From positions 29,820,962 to 29,884,961 of the forward strand of contig CM073522.1 of NCBI GenBank assembly GCA_037074615.1: DNA of 64,000 bases. Reading direction: 5' to 3'. Below the pieces are notes generated by a model, which saw only the letters and a list, made by a program, of their open reading frames with translations, made no database searches and was not told the DNA's origin. How positions within the stretch are numbered: position 1 is the stretch's first letter; each line of letters starts with the position of its first letter. The DNA is from Leucaena leucocephala. Taxonomy: Eukaryota; Streptophyta; Magnoliopsida; Fabales; Fabaceae. This document shows positions 21,340 through 33,540 of this stretch, in pieces. The position numbers and the translations under genes were made by a program.

Positions 21340-22760
21340 ATACAAAAATTTACGTAGGTTTAGTATTGGTTATTTACTAAGGTTAGGGTGTAATCTTAAG
21401 GCTCAGAGAGTGTTTATAAGGGAATTATGATATCGCCTACTAAAGGAGCCTTGACAACGGTAAAAAGAATCAAACTTACGTCTTTGTGGGATATGAATTT
21501 ATTCTTTACTATTTGTGCTAATTTTATTAGCCTAATTGATCTAAAAGCATACAAAAAATTTATTGGTGGGGACTTTAACGGACATGTTGGTAGGAAGGTG
21601 GGCTCAAGGTGGGTTTTCGGTTGAAGGACAATATATTGTTGACAATGTCAAGATTGTCAACACTTTCTTTAATAATATAGAGGAGTATTTAATCACTCTA
21701 CAAGAGTAGAGTTTTCAGGTTACAGATTAACTTCTTTTTTAATAAAAAATTATAATATAAGAAACAAAAGCGCTAAGTCACTAACAAGTTTTAAACCCAA
21801 TAGTAAGGTGATGGTAGTTAAAGGGTGAGAAGCAAGGAATTTTCAAGAGAGTTCATGTAGAGAAGGCATTTGGAAGTCATAAGAAAAAGCCAACATGATG
21901 TGAAAGGAAATAGTTAAGGAAGTTCAGAAGGATGGTGAAACAATTTTGGGAGGATCAAAAGGTCATTGAGATAAGGAGATTTATTGGTGGAATGAAAATG
22001 TATAAGATTAAGTCAAGAATAAGATATATCTTTTCAAAAGCCATAAACTTGCCCAATAATGTTAAAAATTGGGAGATGTATCGTTTGGCAAGAAAGGAGA
22101 TCAAGAAGATAGGTTTAAGGAGTTTTCTAAGGAGCTAGGGATAAAGTCTAGGGAATAAAAGATTTACTAGATTGTAAAGAATAAGGAGAAAAATTCCCAA
22201 GGACATGTATACACTTGAGTTGTGGAAAATGATCTTAGAATTTAGGTTATCACTTAAGTAGAAATAATATAGAATATGAACATTAGAATTTGATAAGATA
22301 AATTAAAAGTCATTTAGATATTAAAATGGGAATCCATCGTCCGTGGGTTCAATTGGAGAAAGGTGAGACATGCAACTATTTGGAGTGTGTTCGAACCCTG
22401 GGAGTACTACTTTATTGTGGTTCTAGTCACGGCGTTTGGGGAGTCATCCTAACTCCTGGGTACTTAAGTTTACGCCTGAAGGTCATAGATGGCTCATTTT
22501 GCCCGACATTGGTATCGCCTAGAAAGAAGGAAGATTTTGTCTTGTCTTTGGATCGTGGGTGAGCCCAACCCTTTTCTAAAAATTATTATAACAAAAAAAA
22601 AATATTAAAATGGGAAATCAAATCTTCCCAAAAGTAGCAAAATATAGGTATTTGGGGTGAATTATAAGAAGATAGTAAAATTGATAAAGAAATTAACAGA
22701 ATTCAAGTTAGATAGTTTAAATAGAAAATTTAGATAAGAATACTTGTCAGAAGAGTTCCA
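21340..22760 (+). mobile_element. Degenerate RTE-type LINE, internally deleted
   Basis: Sense fragments of the RTE polyprotein survive out of frame: the endonuclease motif GGDFNGHVG (about 21568), VNTFFNNIEEYLIT (about 21655-21705), a WEMYRLARKE segment (about 22070-22100), and, beyond the nested SINE, PKVAKYRYLG (about 22628-22660) and IDKEINRIQVR (about 22685-22715). In plant RTE elements these appear in this order. The reverse transcriptase core that should lie between them is gone. Many stops and frameshifts show great age. It is split by the SINE at 22333-22601. Confidence 0.7.
22333..22601 (+). mobile_element. SINE family A, copy 1 (269 bp)
   Basis: Flanked by a perfect 15-bp target duplication ATATTAAAATGGGAA (22318-22332, 22602-22616). 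The 5' part has GGTTCAATTGG (A-box-like) and GTGTTCGAACCCTGGG (B-box-like), and the 3' end is ACAAAAAAAAAA. The best preserved of five related copies in the window. Confidence 0.85.
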
Positions 22761-23384
22761 AAGTAAGAAGGGGTGTCTTCTACTTCACCACAAGAGTAAT
22801 CTTTGCAAAATGAATCAATCCACCTAAGGGATAAACTTAGTATATATGTTAATTAGGAAATTATTGTAAATATAATTGATGATTTTAAAAAGTAGAGTAA
22901 ATATAAGGAGAGGAGGGAGACATAATATCACATCAAAAGGATAAAACAAAAATGAATCACGTGAAGCTCAAACTGTCACCCAAGTTTCACCACAAACAAA
23001 CAAACAAACTAGTTCAAATAATTCACTCTCTCTATTTTCCATAAAACAAAATATATAAAAATAAACTAATTAACCTAAACCAACTTGCAAACTAATTAAC
23101 TTTTCGTATCTTTTGCTTTCTCTATCTATCTTCCCCACCCATAAAGCCCTAATTAGCCCTTCTTCCTACTCTCAAGTTATCTTTTGATGGAGAGGAAAAC
23201 ATGGGAGATAGAATACTTGGAAGAAATATTTCTAAAAATGATAAAAATAATTTATTATTTCTGAGAGTTTTTCCTTCCAGTATTTTTTTCTCTTTAATTT
23301 TTTTCTCATCCAAATATAGAGTTAGAGAAAGAGAAAGAGATAGAATCTCTTCTCTTCATCATATTTTGGTCTCTTTTGTTTGGT
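22761..23384. other. Spacer at the 3' side of the minus-strand unknown gene
   Basis: AT-rich with short A/G and C/T runs. It would hold the 3' UTR of the 23385-27821 gene. No separate gene could be supported. Confidence 0.5.
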
Positions 23385-26300
23385 TCAACAAGGTTTGAGT
23401 TGATGAGTGGGGAAGACATTGTTGTTCTGATATTTTCTAGGTTTGGTTGTCTTATGATTTCTGAGGAGTCTTGTGCTCATCCATGTCCAAGAGAAGCAGC
23501 CACCTTGTTGCTTCTCCTTCTGTGCTGTTGTTGTGACTCTCTTTGTTGTCTCTTCTGTTTCTTTCACTTTCTCTTCTTCTTCTTCCACCTGCTATTCACA
23601 TTCATCTTTGTCAATATTCTTCAGCCTCCCCTTTAGTTTGAATTTGAACTCAATAACAAAATCCCATTTCAAAAATCATCCCCCATTGTTTGTTTCTTCC
23701 TTCCTTCCTTTTGATTTGTCAATTGTATGACATTATCTATTGAATTAAGTAGTAAGTGAAATCTACCATTTAACTAGGGCCTAATGTTTTATTGATTCTC
23801 AAACTATTGTAATTTTAGCATAATATATATTTAAAAAAAAACAGTATCTAAGGTGACATTAAATTTTGACTGATTCAATCCAATCTAAGTGCTTGTTTGG
23901 CAAATAAGAAAATCAAAGTTTTAAAAGGATTTTTAGCCCAAATTTTGGTTTTGAAAAATTTCAAAATAAACAGTCATATTTGTCCAAAAGGTTTTTTGGA
24001 CCAAACTATGATTTAAGACTAAGATTTTGGATAAGCTATTGAGAGTAGTTTCTAGAACAGTAAAAGAGCTTATGAACTACTAATTACTATTTTACCTTTA
24101 CTTTTTTTTACACCCTCTCTCCTCTCTCCTCTCACCTCTCTCATTTCTCTTCTTCACCCTCTCTCTTCTCTCATCTCACCTCTTTCTTCTTTCTTCTCCA
24201 CCCTTTCTCCTATCTCCTATTTTTAATAAAATCATACTATTTTTGGTAATTTATCAATTATAAAAATCCTTCTATTAATAATTATCTAGACACTCATTTT
24301 TTTAGAAATATTTTTTTCCATAAGCTCTTTCCAGAAACCCTTTTTTAAAAGTTGTCTAATTTTTTTTTTTATAAGACATTTTTTAAAAGTCTATCTAAAC
24401 AGACCCTAAAAGAGATAAGTAGTTTTTTTAAACATGTTTTCTACGTACATATATAACTTGAACCTAAATTATTATATTTAAATACAACTTAACCCTTTTA
24501 ATTGCATTACCATAAACACTAAAATTAGCAAAGTTGATTAATCCTTACAATTTGGATATATATCTCTCTTTTATTCAATTAATTATTAATTATTTGTGTT
24601 GATAAAGCTCACACACATGTTCACACACTGTTCACATCAAAATCAACACTAGAGTATGGTCCATAAGTCATAGTCTTATCCCTTTCAACTGTGGCCCATT
24701 TTGAATTTTTGGACCGAAAATAAGATAAAAATTCAAATTACTATATATAATAATGTTCACCGATCCAGAAAAAAAAAATTACCATATAATATGCATATAT
24801 ATGTGTGTGTGTGTGTGTGTGAGCGTAAAACCCAGAGAAATGAGAAGGAAATCTATATGCTAAATCACATATACTTTATTCTAAAATTATAAAACTTACC
24901 CTCATATTTCATCAATTTCAAAAATATTAAGAGTAACACCCATATATATATATATATAGGCTAAGTTTTCTTATATATATTTTATATATATAGAACTTAA
25001 TTATTAAGAAAAATTTCACAAAAATACTACATAAATTTTAAAATTTTAAATTAAAAATTACTATAAAAATATATTATTATTTATTTATTTATCAATTCAA
25101 ATAAAACTAATTTAAAATTTTAAAATTTAAGTGATATGTTTGTGATTTTTTTTTAAATTATTATCCATCGGTCTAATCTGAAAGTCCACACATATATACA
25201 TATATATCACAAACTCCAATGAAGGGAGAATATGATAGGAAATAATGAAGGCAGTAAAATGATGAAGAAGATGCAATAATTGAGAAAAGTTTTAGTATAT
25301 ATTCCAAAAGAAGAAACAGTAGAACGACAGCGCATAGGCATTTTCACTTGTACTTCCATTTCAGACACATGAGACAACACCTTGGGAAAAAAGCTCTCTT
25401 ATTATTATTATACTTTCTTTAAATTATATATATGTACAACTTCATTTTCATCGATATGTATATATATATTATAAACTATTTAAAAGTTTGAAGCTTGCTT
25501 ATAGTTTTTTTTTATAAAAATTTTTAAAAATTAGTTTAATTTATCTACGATTTAAAAGTATGACAAAATCTCTTTTTTTTTTCAAACGATACCAATTTCT
25601 AATGGATTATGGATAGAGCAATTTTCAGTCTAATGCTCTTGTTTGTAATAATGGCCATTTCATTGCAACAAATTCCAACTACTCCTCTCTTCTAATTTTG
25701 AAAACATTTTTTTTTGTGACCTTGAAAACATTTATTAATTGCACTAAAAATTGGATAATTTTTATTTACTCCCACATCCCAAATACAAGTAATTTCTAAC
25801 TAAATGTAAAAACATGTAAAAGTCATTAAATTTGTAATAAAATTTAAATAATTTTTAATATTATTAATATTAACTATAATAAACTCTAGCATTATATTAT
25901 CTCTCATCTTTTTATAAGTTATAAAGAAGTTAGTTAGAATTGATTAAAGGTAATATATATATAAAATATTTTTTAAATATATCTTTATTTATATAAAGGG
26001 TGAACGTGAGAGAGAAGAGAACCAAAACCATTTAAGACAAATGTGTACGAAAAAGATAATGAAAAAGAGTGTGCAAATGTGAGGGAAGGGAAAGAAGATT
26101 ATTTTTGAAGGGACAAGAGGGGCCATGTGCACATGTAAAGAGAGGGGCCAATATATGGTGTCTCAAAGTTCCACATTTTGGAAGGCCACAATTTCATTTA
26201 TTATCATCTCATTTTGGACTCTCTCCTTCTCCCTCTCCCTCTCCCTCTCTCTCAGGAAATGCAAACACTTCCTTCCTCCCTCCGTCTTCCTTCAATCTCA

Positions 26301-27821
26301 CAACACACACCCACAAGTTAAATTTTGTATTTTGCGCTTTTGGATTCTTCCTCACATATGGTTCAAATTCAAAACTTTCCCATTCATTTTATTTCTCAAA
26401 ATGTTTCATCATATTTCTCGCATTAATGGCAAACATCGACAAAAAAACATCTTTCCTCTAAAACACACACATGAAATTTCGGTTAAAGATTCCCCACTCG
26501 TGAGCCAGTCAACAGTTTACTACTACTTATATGTCTCAGAATAATCATCTGTCAAACCAGAAAAACCTCAATTTAAACACATACCTCACCATCTTCCTCG
26601 GATTTGGTCTTTGAATTAGAAACTGGGGATGACGATTCTCCAACTCGCTTGATTGATCTCTCCATAATCGAAGGCGTTGAAGCCGGACTCGGACTGCTCG
26701 AACTCAGATATGGCGGTGTACTCTGAGTTCCCACATCTCTTGTCCTTCCTTCCTTCTTCTCTGCACGCTCACGCACACAAACATGTTATAAACGTCTTTT
26801 CAGGCTCAGCAAGGGAAAAAATTATAAAATCTAAACCAGTTGACTAGTCCAGAACTCCTGACAGGTCCAGTGGTTAGGATATAGTACTTCCCCAGTTCAC
26901 TGGTCTTTGGCTGACAGGGTTGAATTTTAATACCATGATTAATAATATAGAGAAGAGATTGGTTGCGGGAACTCAGCAAAGAGAAAAACTGATAAAATTC
27001 AATCCAATTAACCCATCCAAAACTCTTGATTAGACCACTCAATTTACTGGTTCAATTAATGGTCTGACTGGCAGACCAGTGTAGAAGAGATTGAATGTGG
27101 GACTTGAAAATGTTATGTAATGATGAACCTGGAATAGGGAATTGCATGGTACAATGTTGTTGTGTTGTGGAAGAAGATGACGATGATAGTGGCTTTAAGG
27201 AGGTGGAATTAGAGAAAACAAGAGGAGCAGACATGGTGATTCTGTTGGAGTTATTTCTGAAGGATCTTGCAGCACTGAGAGATTTTGCAGATAAACATTC
27301 TAGAGGAACTTTCCCGGAAAGTGGATTGCAGATATATTTCTCAGCTTCATTCCACTTTGAATTCAAAGCCAACCCTTCTGGAGATGAACACTCCCAAGTA
27401 TGACACCCAGAACTCGCTTGCAATGCTGCAAATTAAAAACACATTATTATTATTATTATTGGAAGAATCATCTATCAATCAATGTTGAGTGAGATGATTT
27501 TACGTTATTATTACCTTTGAGAGCAGTGGTGAAACAGTAGGTGGAGGGGTCGATTTCATCTGCAAGAGAGAAAATGAAGGAAAGTGAGGGAAGGTGAGGG
27601 AAAACGAAGAAGAGGGAGAGAAAATGAATACCTTTGAAAGCATATCCCGGAGAAGAAGCGGTGCTGGAGACGGTGAAGTTTGATCGGAAAGAGATGGAGT
27701 CCTGTAGGAAGAACCTTCTGGACATGGTGTTATGGCGGGAGATACGAGCCTTGTTGGCGGTCCATTCTGAGAGATTCAACTCAGAATCAACGTCGTCTCC
27801 TCGGAACCTTGAAGACTCCAT
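23385..27821 (-). CDS. Plant-specific protein of unknown function, five exons
   Basis: Minus-strand exons 27632-27821, 27515-27559, 27129-27425, 26585-26760 and 23385-23588 join in phase to 303 residues, all with GT-AG introns. Visible blocks are SEWTANKARISRHNTMSRRF, SFRSNFTVSSTASSPGYAFKG, DEIDPSTYCFTTALKALQA, WNEAEKYICNPLSGKVPLECLSAKSL, NRITMSAPLVFS, RDVGTQSTPP and SSSPSPASTPSIMERS. An acidic Glu-run and a Cys/basic tail (GGCFSW...RLLRNHK) close it. I recognise this as a conserved plant family without a known function; there is no membrane segment or catalytic motif. The tail cysteine and basic residues could be a lipid anchor, which is a guess. The last exon sits beyond a 2996-bp intron and is easily missed. 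It is supported by phase, the acceptor TAGCAG/GTG and the type of tail. Confidence 0.8.
23889..24406. mobile_element. Tourist-like MITE in intron 4 of the minus-strand gene (518 bp)
   Basis: TAA flanks both ends (23886-23888, 24407-24409). Terminal sequences are GTGCTTGTTTGGCAAATA and, inverted, GGGTCTGTTTAGATAGAC. The interior has a long CTCTCC-rich run. It resembles sequence at about 39746-40070, 44022-44532 and 45031-45558, including TTTGTCCAAAA-GG-TTTTTGGACCAA and the CT-rich centre. It has no ORF. Confidence 0.65.
24802..24821 (+). repeat. (TG)10 microsatellite
   Basis: Uninterrupted TG run within intron 4 of the minus-strand gene. Other AT runs lie nearby (24942-24957). Confidence 0.9.
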
Positions 27822-30800
27822 TAATGGAGGAGGAAGAAGAGGGATGAAATATTGAGAACAAAGAGAGAAAGTGAAAGTTGTGTCTGAAGGTGGGAAGCTA
27901 AAGTACTAAGAGGAGAGGCATGCCTCACAAACACTTCTGCAAAGTTGTGTTGTGAGTCTCTTTAGCTTTTTGAATCTCTTTTCATATTCATTATGTTCAA
28001 TGAACCTTACATTCATTACTCCAGACCTGAGGTAACTGTTAAAAAAATTAATTGCATTGTAAAAATTATTTTATATTTAGTTCAAAATGGAAGACTTAAT
28101 TTTAATAGAAATTTTAAATATAAAATCTTAATCTATTAGAATCATCTGCAAAAATTTAAGAATTTATGGCGGTTAATTATTAAGTTTTAAATATTAAAAG
28201 GAGTTATTGACTTATTGTAAATGGTTGAAATTTTACTAAAGGGAGATTTGTGTAATTTAATTTTATATATAGTTTTACTATATTTTTTTAAAAAAGGGGT
28301 AAATATAAAAATTACATGTTTTTAAATATGTAATACAAAAGTTACCAGAAACATATCATTTACATAATGACTGAAATGGTTTAATTAATTTGGAATTCAA
28401 ATTCGAATAATGTTGAAACATAAAGGGACCCTCTAAATCTTTTCAAGATTCTTCTGAGTTCAACTGTAAAAATTGTTTCAACTTTTTAAGTTCTTTCCTT
28501 GAAAATTTTGTAAACCTTAAATCCTCGGATGGGTATATATATTATATATATACGTATATTTCTCTCTTATTGTTCTTCCCTTTTGCCCAATATTTTCTAC
28601 ACTAACTTATTTATTTGTCTTTATTTAAACGAAACACGAAGCACTTAGATATAGACAGATATAGTGGGCCAGTCAAACACATAGAATTTCCTTATTTTCA
28701 TTGAAAAACAAATTGAGGTTCTTTTGTTTTGGAAGTTTGCTAAAAAGGAAAATCTCAAGGTTAAAACGAACCCTTACAAATATATTTATAGATCGTTCCA
28801 AAGTCTTCATACCAACAGACGTATTTTTACTAATCATACTTTTATGTCTCTGGCAAAAACATAAAGAAATTTTTCTTTTGTTAGAAACTTAGAATCAATG
28901 TGATATATATATATATATATCACATGAATATACATTAAGGTTATGTTATTGATGCTCACACAAAATATGAGATCAGTTATATTATTCATTATTTATTGTT
29001 TATAAATATTGCACCTTCTTATACATTTTATATGATAGAATTTTCATAACAAAGTATATTACTCCTTCCACTTTTTAACTTTATTATTATAAAGTACTTC
29101 TAATCATGGAGAGGCGATTGAATTGCTAATTTGGTCTGAGAACAAAATAAAATTTTAATTTTACTCATATATAATATCACAAACTACATTCAAGAATTCA
29201 AGAAGTCAGTTAACGAGAATTTAAATAGAAGTGACTTTTAAAAAATGTAATTAATACTCCATTTGAACAAAGAGAATACATTATAATTATTTGTAGAGAA
29301 AGATCCAATGATAGTTAATCCCACCTTATTAAAAACGATATCTTAGAAAGATGTATCATGGTCATAAAATCTTAATCTAAATTAGTTATTTATTTAAATA
29401 CTTGATAATAAATTTAAAAAAAAAATATCAAACACTAAGTCTTAAAAAAACATTTGCAGGGGAGGGAGAGAGAAAAAAATGAGGTGTAACGTTTGACATT
29501 GATAGTTCACTCGTTTTTTTGAAGTGTTGCTTCTAAGAAAAGGCAACATTAGACTTTATTTATACCCTTTGCTCAAACATATTTGGCATTTTTATCAAAA
29601 TATTGCAACCAGTAAAAAAAAATTATCCAAATCTTATAGGGTAGGAAGCATTTATTAAAATACTACACTAGAAATCGTTCTTATTAAGAATGACTTTGGT
29701 TTTATGAAGAAGTCATTCTTTCCAAGAATAACTTTAGTTTAACTCCAACGTCTTACTCCTATCACACCAGTCCATCATTCTGATATTTATATTTTATTAA
29801 GAAAAAAGTCAAGAAATTTTAATTTTTCTCTCATCTTCCTCATCTCAAACTATTTGAGGTTCTTTTTCTCTCCTCCACCCTCCAGTCCCAAACATGTGGT
29901 CTTTTCATATGGGTGGACAAGATCATTCTTTATCAAGTATTAGAATTAGATTTAATTAGGAGTTAATCATGATCCTAAATATAAGATATATTTTCTATAT
30001 TTATCAATTTATTTCTAAATTATCTCTATGTGAATTCCATCAACAATAATTAAGTAAGAAAGGGAAATGAATAAGGGAATTAAAAAATATGGTTAGGGTA
30101 TTTTAAAAAAACTATATCATATTAACTAACTTACCTAACCTCTTTAATATAATTAAATTAATTAAATATGTCTTATATTAAAAATTTAATTAGTAATTAA
30201 TTAATCTCATGATTGTTATTCTTCTTCTTTTTTTCATAGAAAATGTTCTTGTTATCTATATCTTATCTATTTATATGCGTGTGAGAGAGAGAGAAGGGGG
30301 GGGGGTGTTTGACATTGATAGCTCATTCTTTTTTGTAGTATTGCTTCTAAAAAGGGTAGCAATGGACTTTATTTTTGCCTCTTCGTTCAATCATTTTTTT
30401 TTTGGGTATTGTTCAAACAAATTTAACACTTAACTTCTATATTATTTGTGATTTTATATTATTAATAATAAAGTTAATATAATCTTTAGTCTTTAAATTT
30501 TAAATTATGAGTTTTGATTCCTCAAAAGCTAAAATAATCTAAATTTTTATTAAATTATAGGGGATCAATATTTTACATATAAAAAAAATCTGAGAAACTA
30601 AAACTTATAGTTTAAAAATTGATGGACTAAAATTAAAATAAAAAAATTAAATATGAGAATCAAAGATTTTATTCACCTTTAATAAAAATATAGACTTTCT
30701 TAAGTAAGTTTTTATCTAATATACAAATTTAAAATGCATAAATAAACTAAAATATATATCATGAAAATAATATTCATCCCTGAAGATTCACTTGTATTTT

Positions 30801-33263
30801 TAAATACTGGCACATGTATCCATTAATTCTATCCAATTGAAAAACAAAATTTATTGAAGGTATATATCATTTTCAATGCAAGTGACACACTTAAATTATG
30901 AAAGATCAAATTTTAAATTTGTGATTGTGACAACAGCATTTCTCCATCTGAAAAAGCTCACTAGAGAAGCCTCAATAAAGCTTTTAAACTGATTTTATCC
31001 CCATTTATATATATAAATAGAATTTACAGCAAAACATAAAAGTCTCAAAAATCATAAAATTTATTACGGTAATCTTTTTTATGGCAGTTGATAGATAGTT
31101 AAATCTTTTAAACATGATATCTTAAATTTAAATCAGACAGTGTATATGAAAAAAAATTATTAGGAGAAATAAACCCTATTTCAATGATTTGTATGTCTAA
31201 AAAAGATTAATTTGTAATTATCAGCTTAAAAATACCGTCTAAACTCTACCCAAAAAAAAGTTCTCAAATTCAAATTGGGCAGTCAGTTATTAATTTTACT
31301 TTTGCATGCTAATAGTAAGTTAAGCATACAAGTTATAAGGATAAGGCAATTAATTGATTATTACTTGAATAAATTATGAATTTCATTTGATTTCAGATAA
31401 GGAATCTCATACTTCATCCTAATTCTATGCATTGACGTTACAGATCGTTGACTTGTTTGAATATTTACAATAAGGTATGAGATGTTTAAATTAAAATTAA
31501 ATGCAAATATAATTGGGCCAATATATGTAAATCAAAATTGATTAAAGATTTTGAAATTCAATATAAAAAACATACAAGCTATGTTCTTAATTTTAACAAA
31601 TTTACTTCTCATCATCATTGTGTTTTATTACTGTTTCATAAAAATCAAATTAAAATGAATCTACCTTCTGGCTCAAGCCCTAATGTTGATCTAATTTATT
31701 GTGTTTACGTTTTCTGTCCAGAAAATCATGCCATTTGCTCTTAAATTCAAACTAGTTACATACTCTATTCAACTCGTGAGTTTCCTTATTAAATTTATCA
31801 TTTTTACATTTTTAATTTATGAAATCATGTTAAGTCGTTGTTAAACTAATGCTATTTTTTCTAATTTATTATTATTGAGTATAATAAACTATCAATTTCA
31901 ATTATTTGAATTTAAAATATATTTAAATTCAATTGTTATCATTTTATATCTTAATTATTTAATTATATATTTTTAATAAATATTTATAAAAAAATAATTT
32001 TTTATAAACTTATAATTTGAGTTTATGTTTTTATTTAAACTCGTAAATTTAACCAATTTTAATATATTTTTTCTAAATATTTTAGATATGCAATGGACAC
32101 TATCTTATTTATAAGACAGTTTAAAACTATTTCAATAGAACTAAGAAAAATATTAAATCTCAATAACTTTTTATTAAAATTTGATAATTTTTTAACTTTA
32201 TTTTTATTTGATATATTCACTTTAAAAATAGTAGTCTACACAATAATAAATAAATAAATAGTAAAATTATATATTTATATAAAAAAATTAATAATATAAT
32301 TTATAAATAAGACTAAAAGAAAAGCACATTAGATGAATATACTTTATTAAAATTATTTAATCAAAATTTAAAATGAAACTTTTGATCATCGGAAGCCTCA
32401 GTTATTGATTACAATTTAACATTTTTGTTTCATCTCATTGCATTATCAATTTTTTTAATGTAATCCATGAAGAGAATGTCATTCTTGAGTCTAGGATTAT
32501 ATGTCTTCAAATTAAAGGTTTAATTGTATATGATTATAAAACTTTAGGGAATTAGTTTATACAAATTAAATTTTATGAACCAAATATATAATTGAGACAA
32601 ATTTGAGGGGCTAAAAGTTATATTATCCCAAACATAAATCATATAAGCTTTATTTTAACTTTTTCTCTAGCTTTTTATTTAAAAATCTAAAATATCTTAG
32701 CTCGACTAAAATAATTTATATTAAATATTAATATGCAGCAACTAAGTATTATCCTACTAGATAATATCATATTACGTTATATCAATTCTGTCCATATTTT
32801 ATTATAAATGGTCCTTAGATAAAAAAAATGATAATTGTGTTAGACATGAAGTATTAACATGCAAAACAATTTAAGTGAGATTTTATTAATTTTATATCAT
32901 ATAAATATTCTATATTAAAAAATTAAAAAATTAAAAAATTAAAAAATAATAATATATCACTCATTATCTCTACATATAATGCAGATTAAAATCTGTGCAT
33001 GCATGTATTTTGAAGAATCTAAAGGTGAAAGTGGAAGTCACATGTTTGTGGGAATGTTTGAAAAGAGGGGTCCTCATATTATTATGGAAGTAGATGGGCC
33101 CCACTTGCTGTACTCATCATGGCTCTCATCTTTGTCTCATCTCTCTTTGATATGTTCCTATCGTCAATCTCAGTTTCTTCTTTTCCCCTAAGAAGTTTTT
33201 TTTTTTTAAAAAAAGACAAATATATATTGAGAAAACTAAGAGTTTTACAAGTTGCGGTAATTT
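27822..33263. other. Gene-poor AT-rich spacer
   Basis: No convincing gene. Contents noted: an (AT)n run at 28903-28920; two related blocks at 29487-29590 and 30304-30425 (separate entry); a Stowaway-family-like relic at about 29940-30200 that shares internal words (ATCAACAATAATTAAGTAAG) with the element at 42707-42960. 26069-26544 and 30209-30433 have short open frames that are low in complexity and are not called. Confidence 0.5.
29487..30425 (+). repeat. Pair of related direct repeats (about 105-120 bp each)
   Basis: 29487-29590 and 30304-30425 share GTTTGACATTGATAG, TTGCTTCTAA and GACTTTATTT in the same order. By eye the similarity is about 80%. They are about 820 bp apart. No TG...CA ends, PBS or target duplication were found, so an LTR origin is not shown. 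Confidence 0.5.
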
Positions 33264-33527
33264 TTTTTGGTAAAAAAAAATTTAAAAAAAGGTTGGGCTC
33301 ATCCATAATTTAAAGGTAGGGCGAAATTTTTCTTTCTCATAAGCGATATTAATATCGGGTAAGGCGAGCCGTCTATTATCCTCAGATATAAACCTAGATA
33401 CCTAAGAGTTAGGATGTTTCTCCAAGTGTCGTGACTAGAACCACAACAAAGTAGTACTCTTTAGAGTTTGAGTACACTTTAAATGGCCGTATATTTTACC
33501 CATAGTCAGTTGAACTAACATTAAGTT
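33264..33527 (-). mobile_element. SINE family A, copy 2 (minus strand)
   Basis: Reverse orientation to copy 1: the T-run near 33264 is the poly(A) end. Words such as GTCGTGACTAGAACCACAAC and AAGTAGTACTC match copy 1 inverted. It is flanked by GTTGCGGTAATTT (33251-33263) and GTTGCGATAATTT (33528-33540), a 13-bp duplication with one mismatch. Confidence 0.78.
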
Positions 33528-33540
33528 GTTGCGATAATTT

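Noticed and set aside
22361..22420. GTTCGAACCC box taken as a tRNA gene
   Set aside because: Part of the repeated SINE A unit with a 15-bp target duplication; no acceptor stem.
23401..23500. Possible miRNA precursor
   Set aside because: No known mature sequence and no convincing hairpin; it is coding on the minus strand.
23201..23730. Short plus-strand frames rich in Phe, Leu, Cys and Ser
   Set aside because: They are antisense shadows of the last exon of the minus-strand gene or pyrimidine-rich sequence translated by chance.
26069..26544. Overlapping 130- and 139-codon plus-strand frames
   Set aside because: Low complexity (CTCCCT and CACACA runs), located in an intron of the minus-strand gene, no domain.
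27095..27488. Plus-strand frames opposite exon 3 of the unknown gene
   Set aside because: Antisense shadows; the minus-strand reading joins four other exons in phase.
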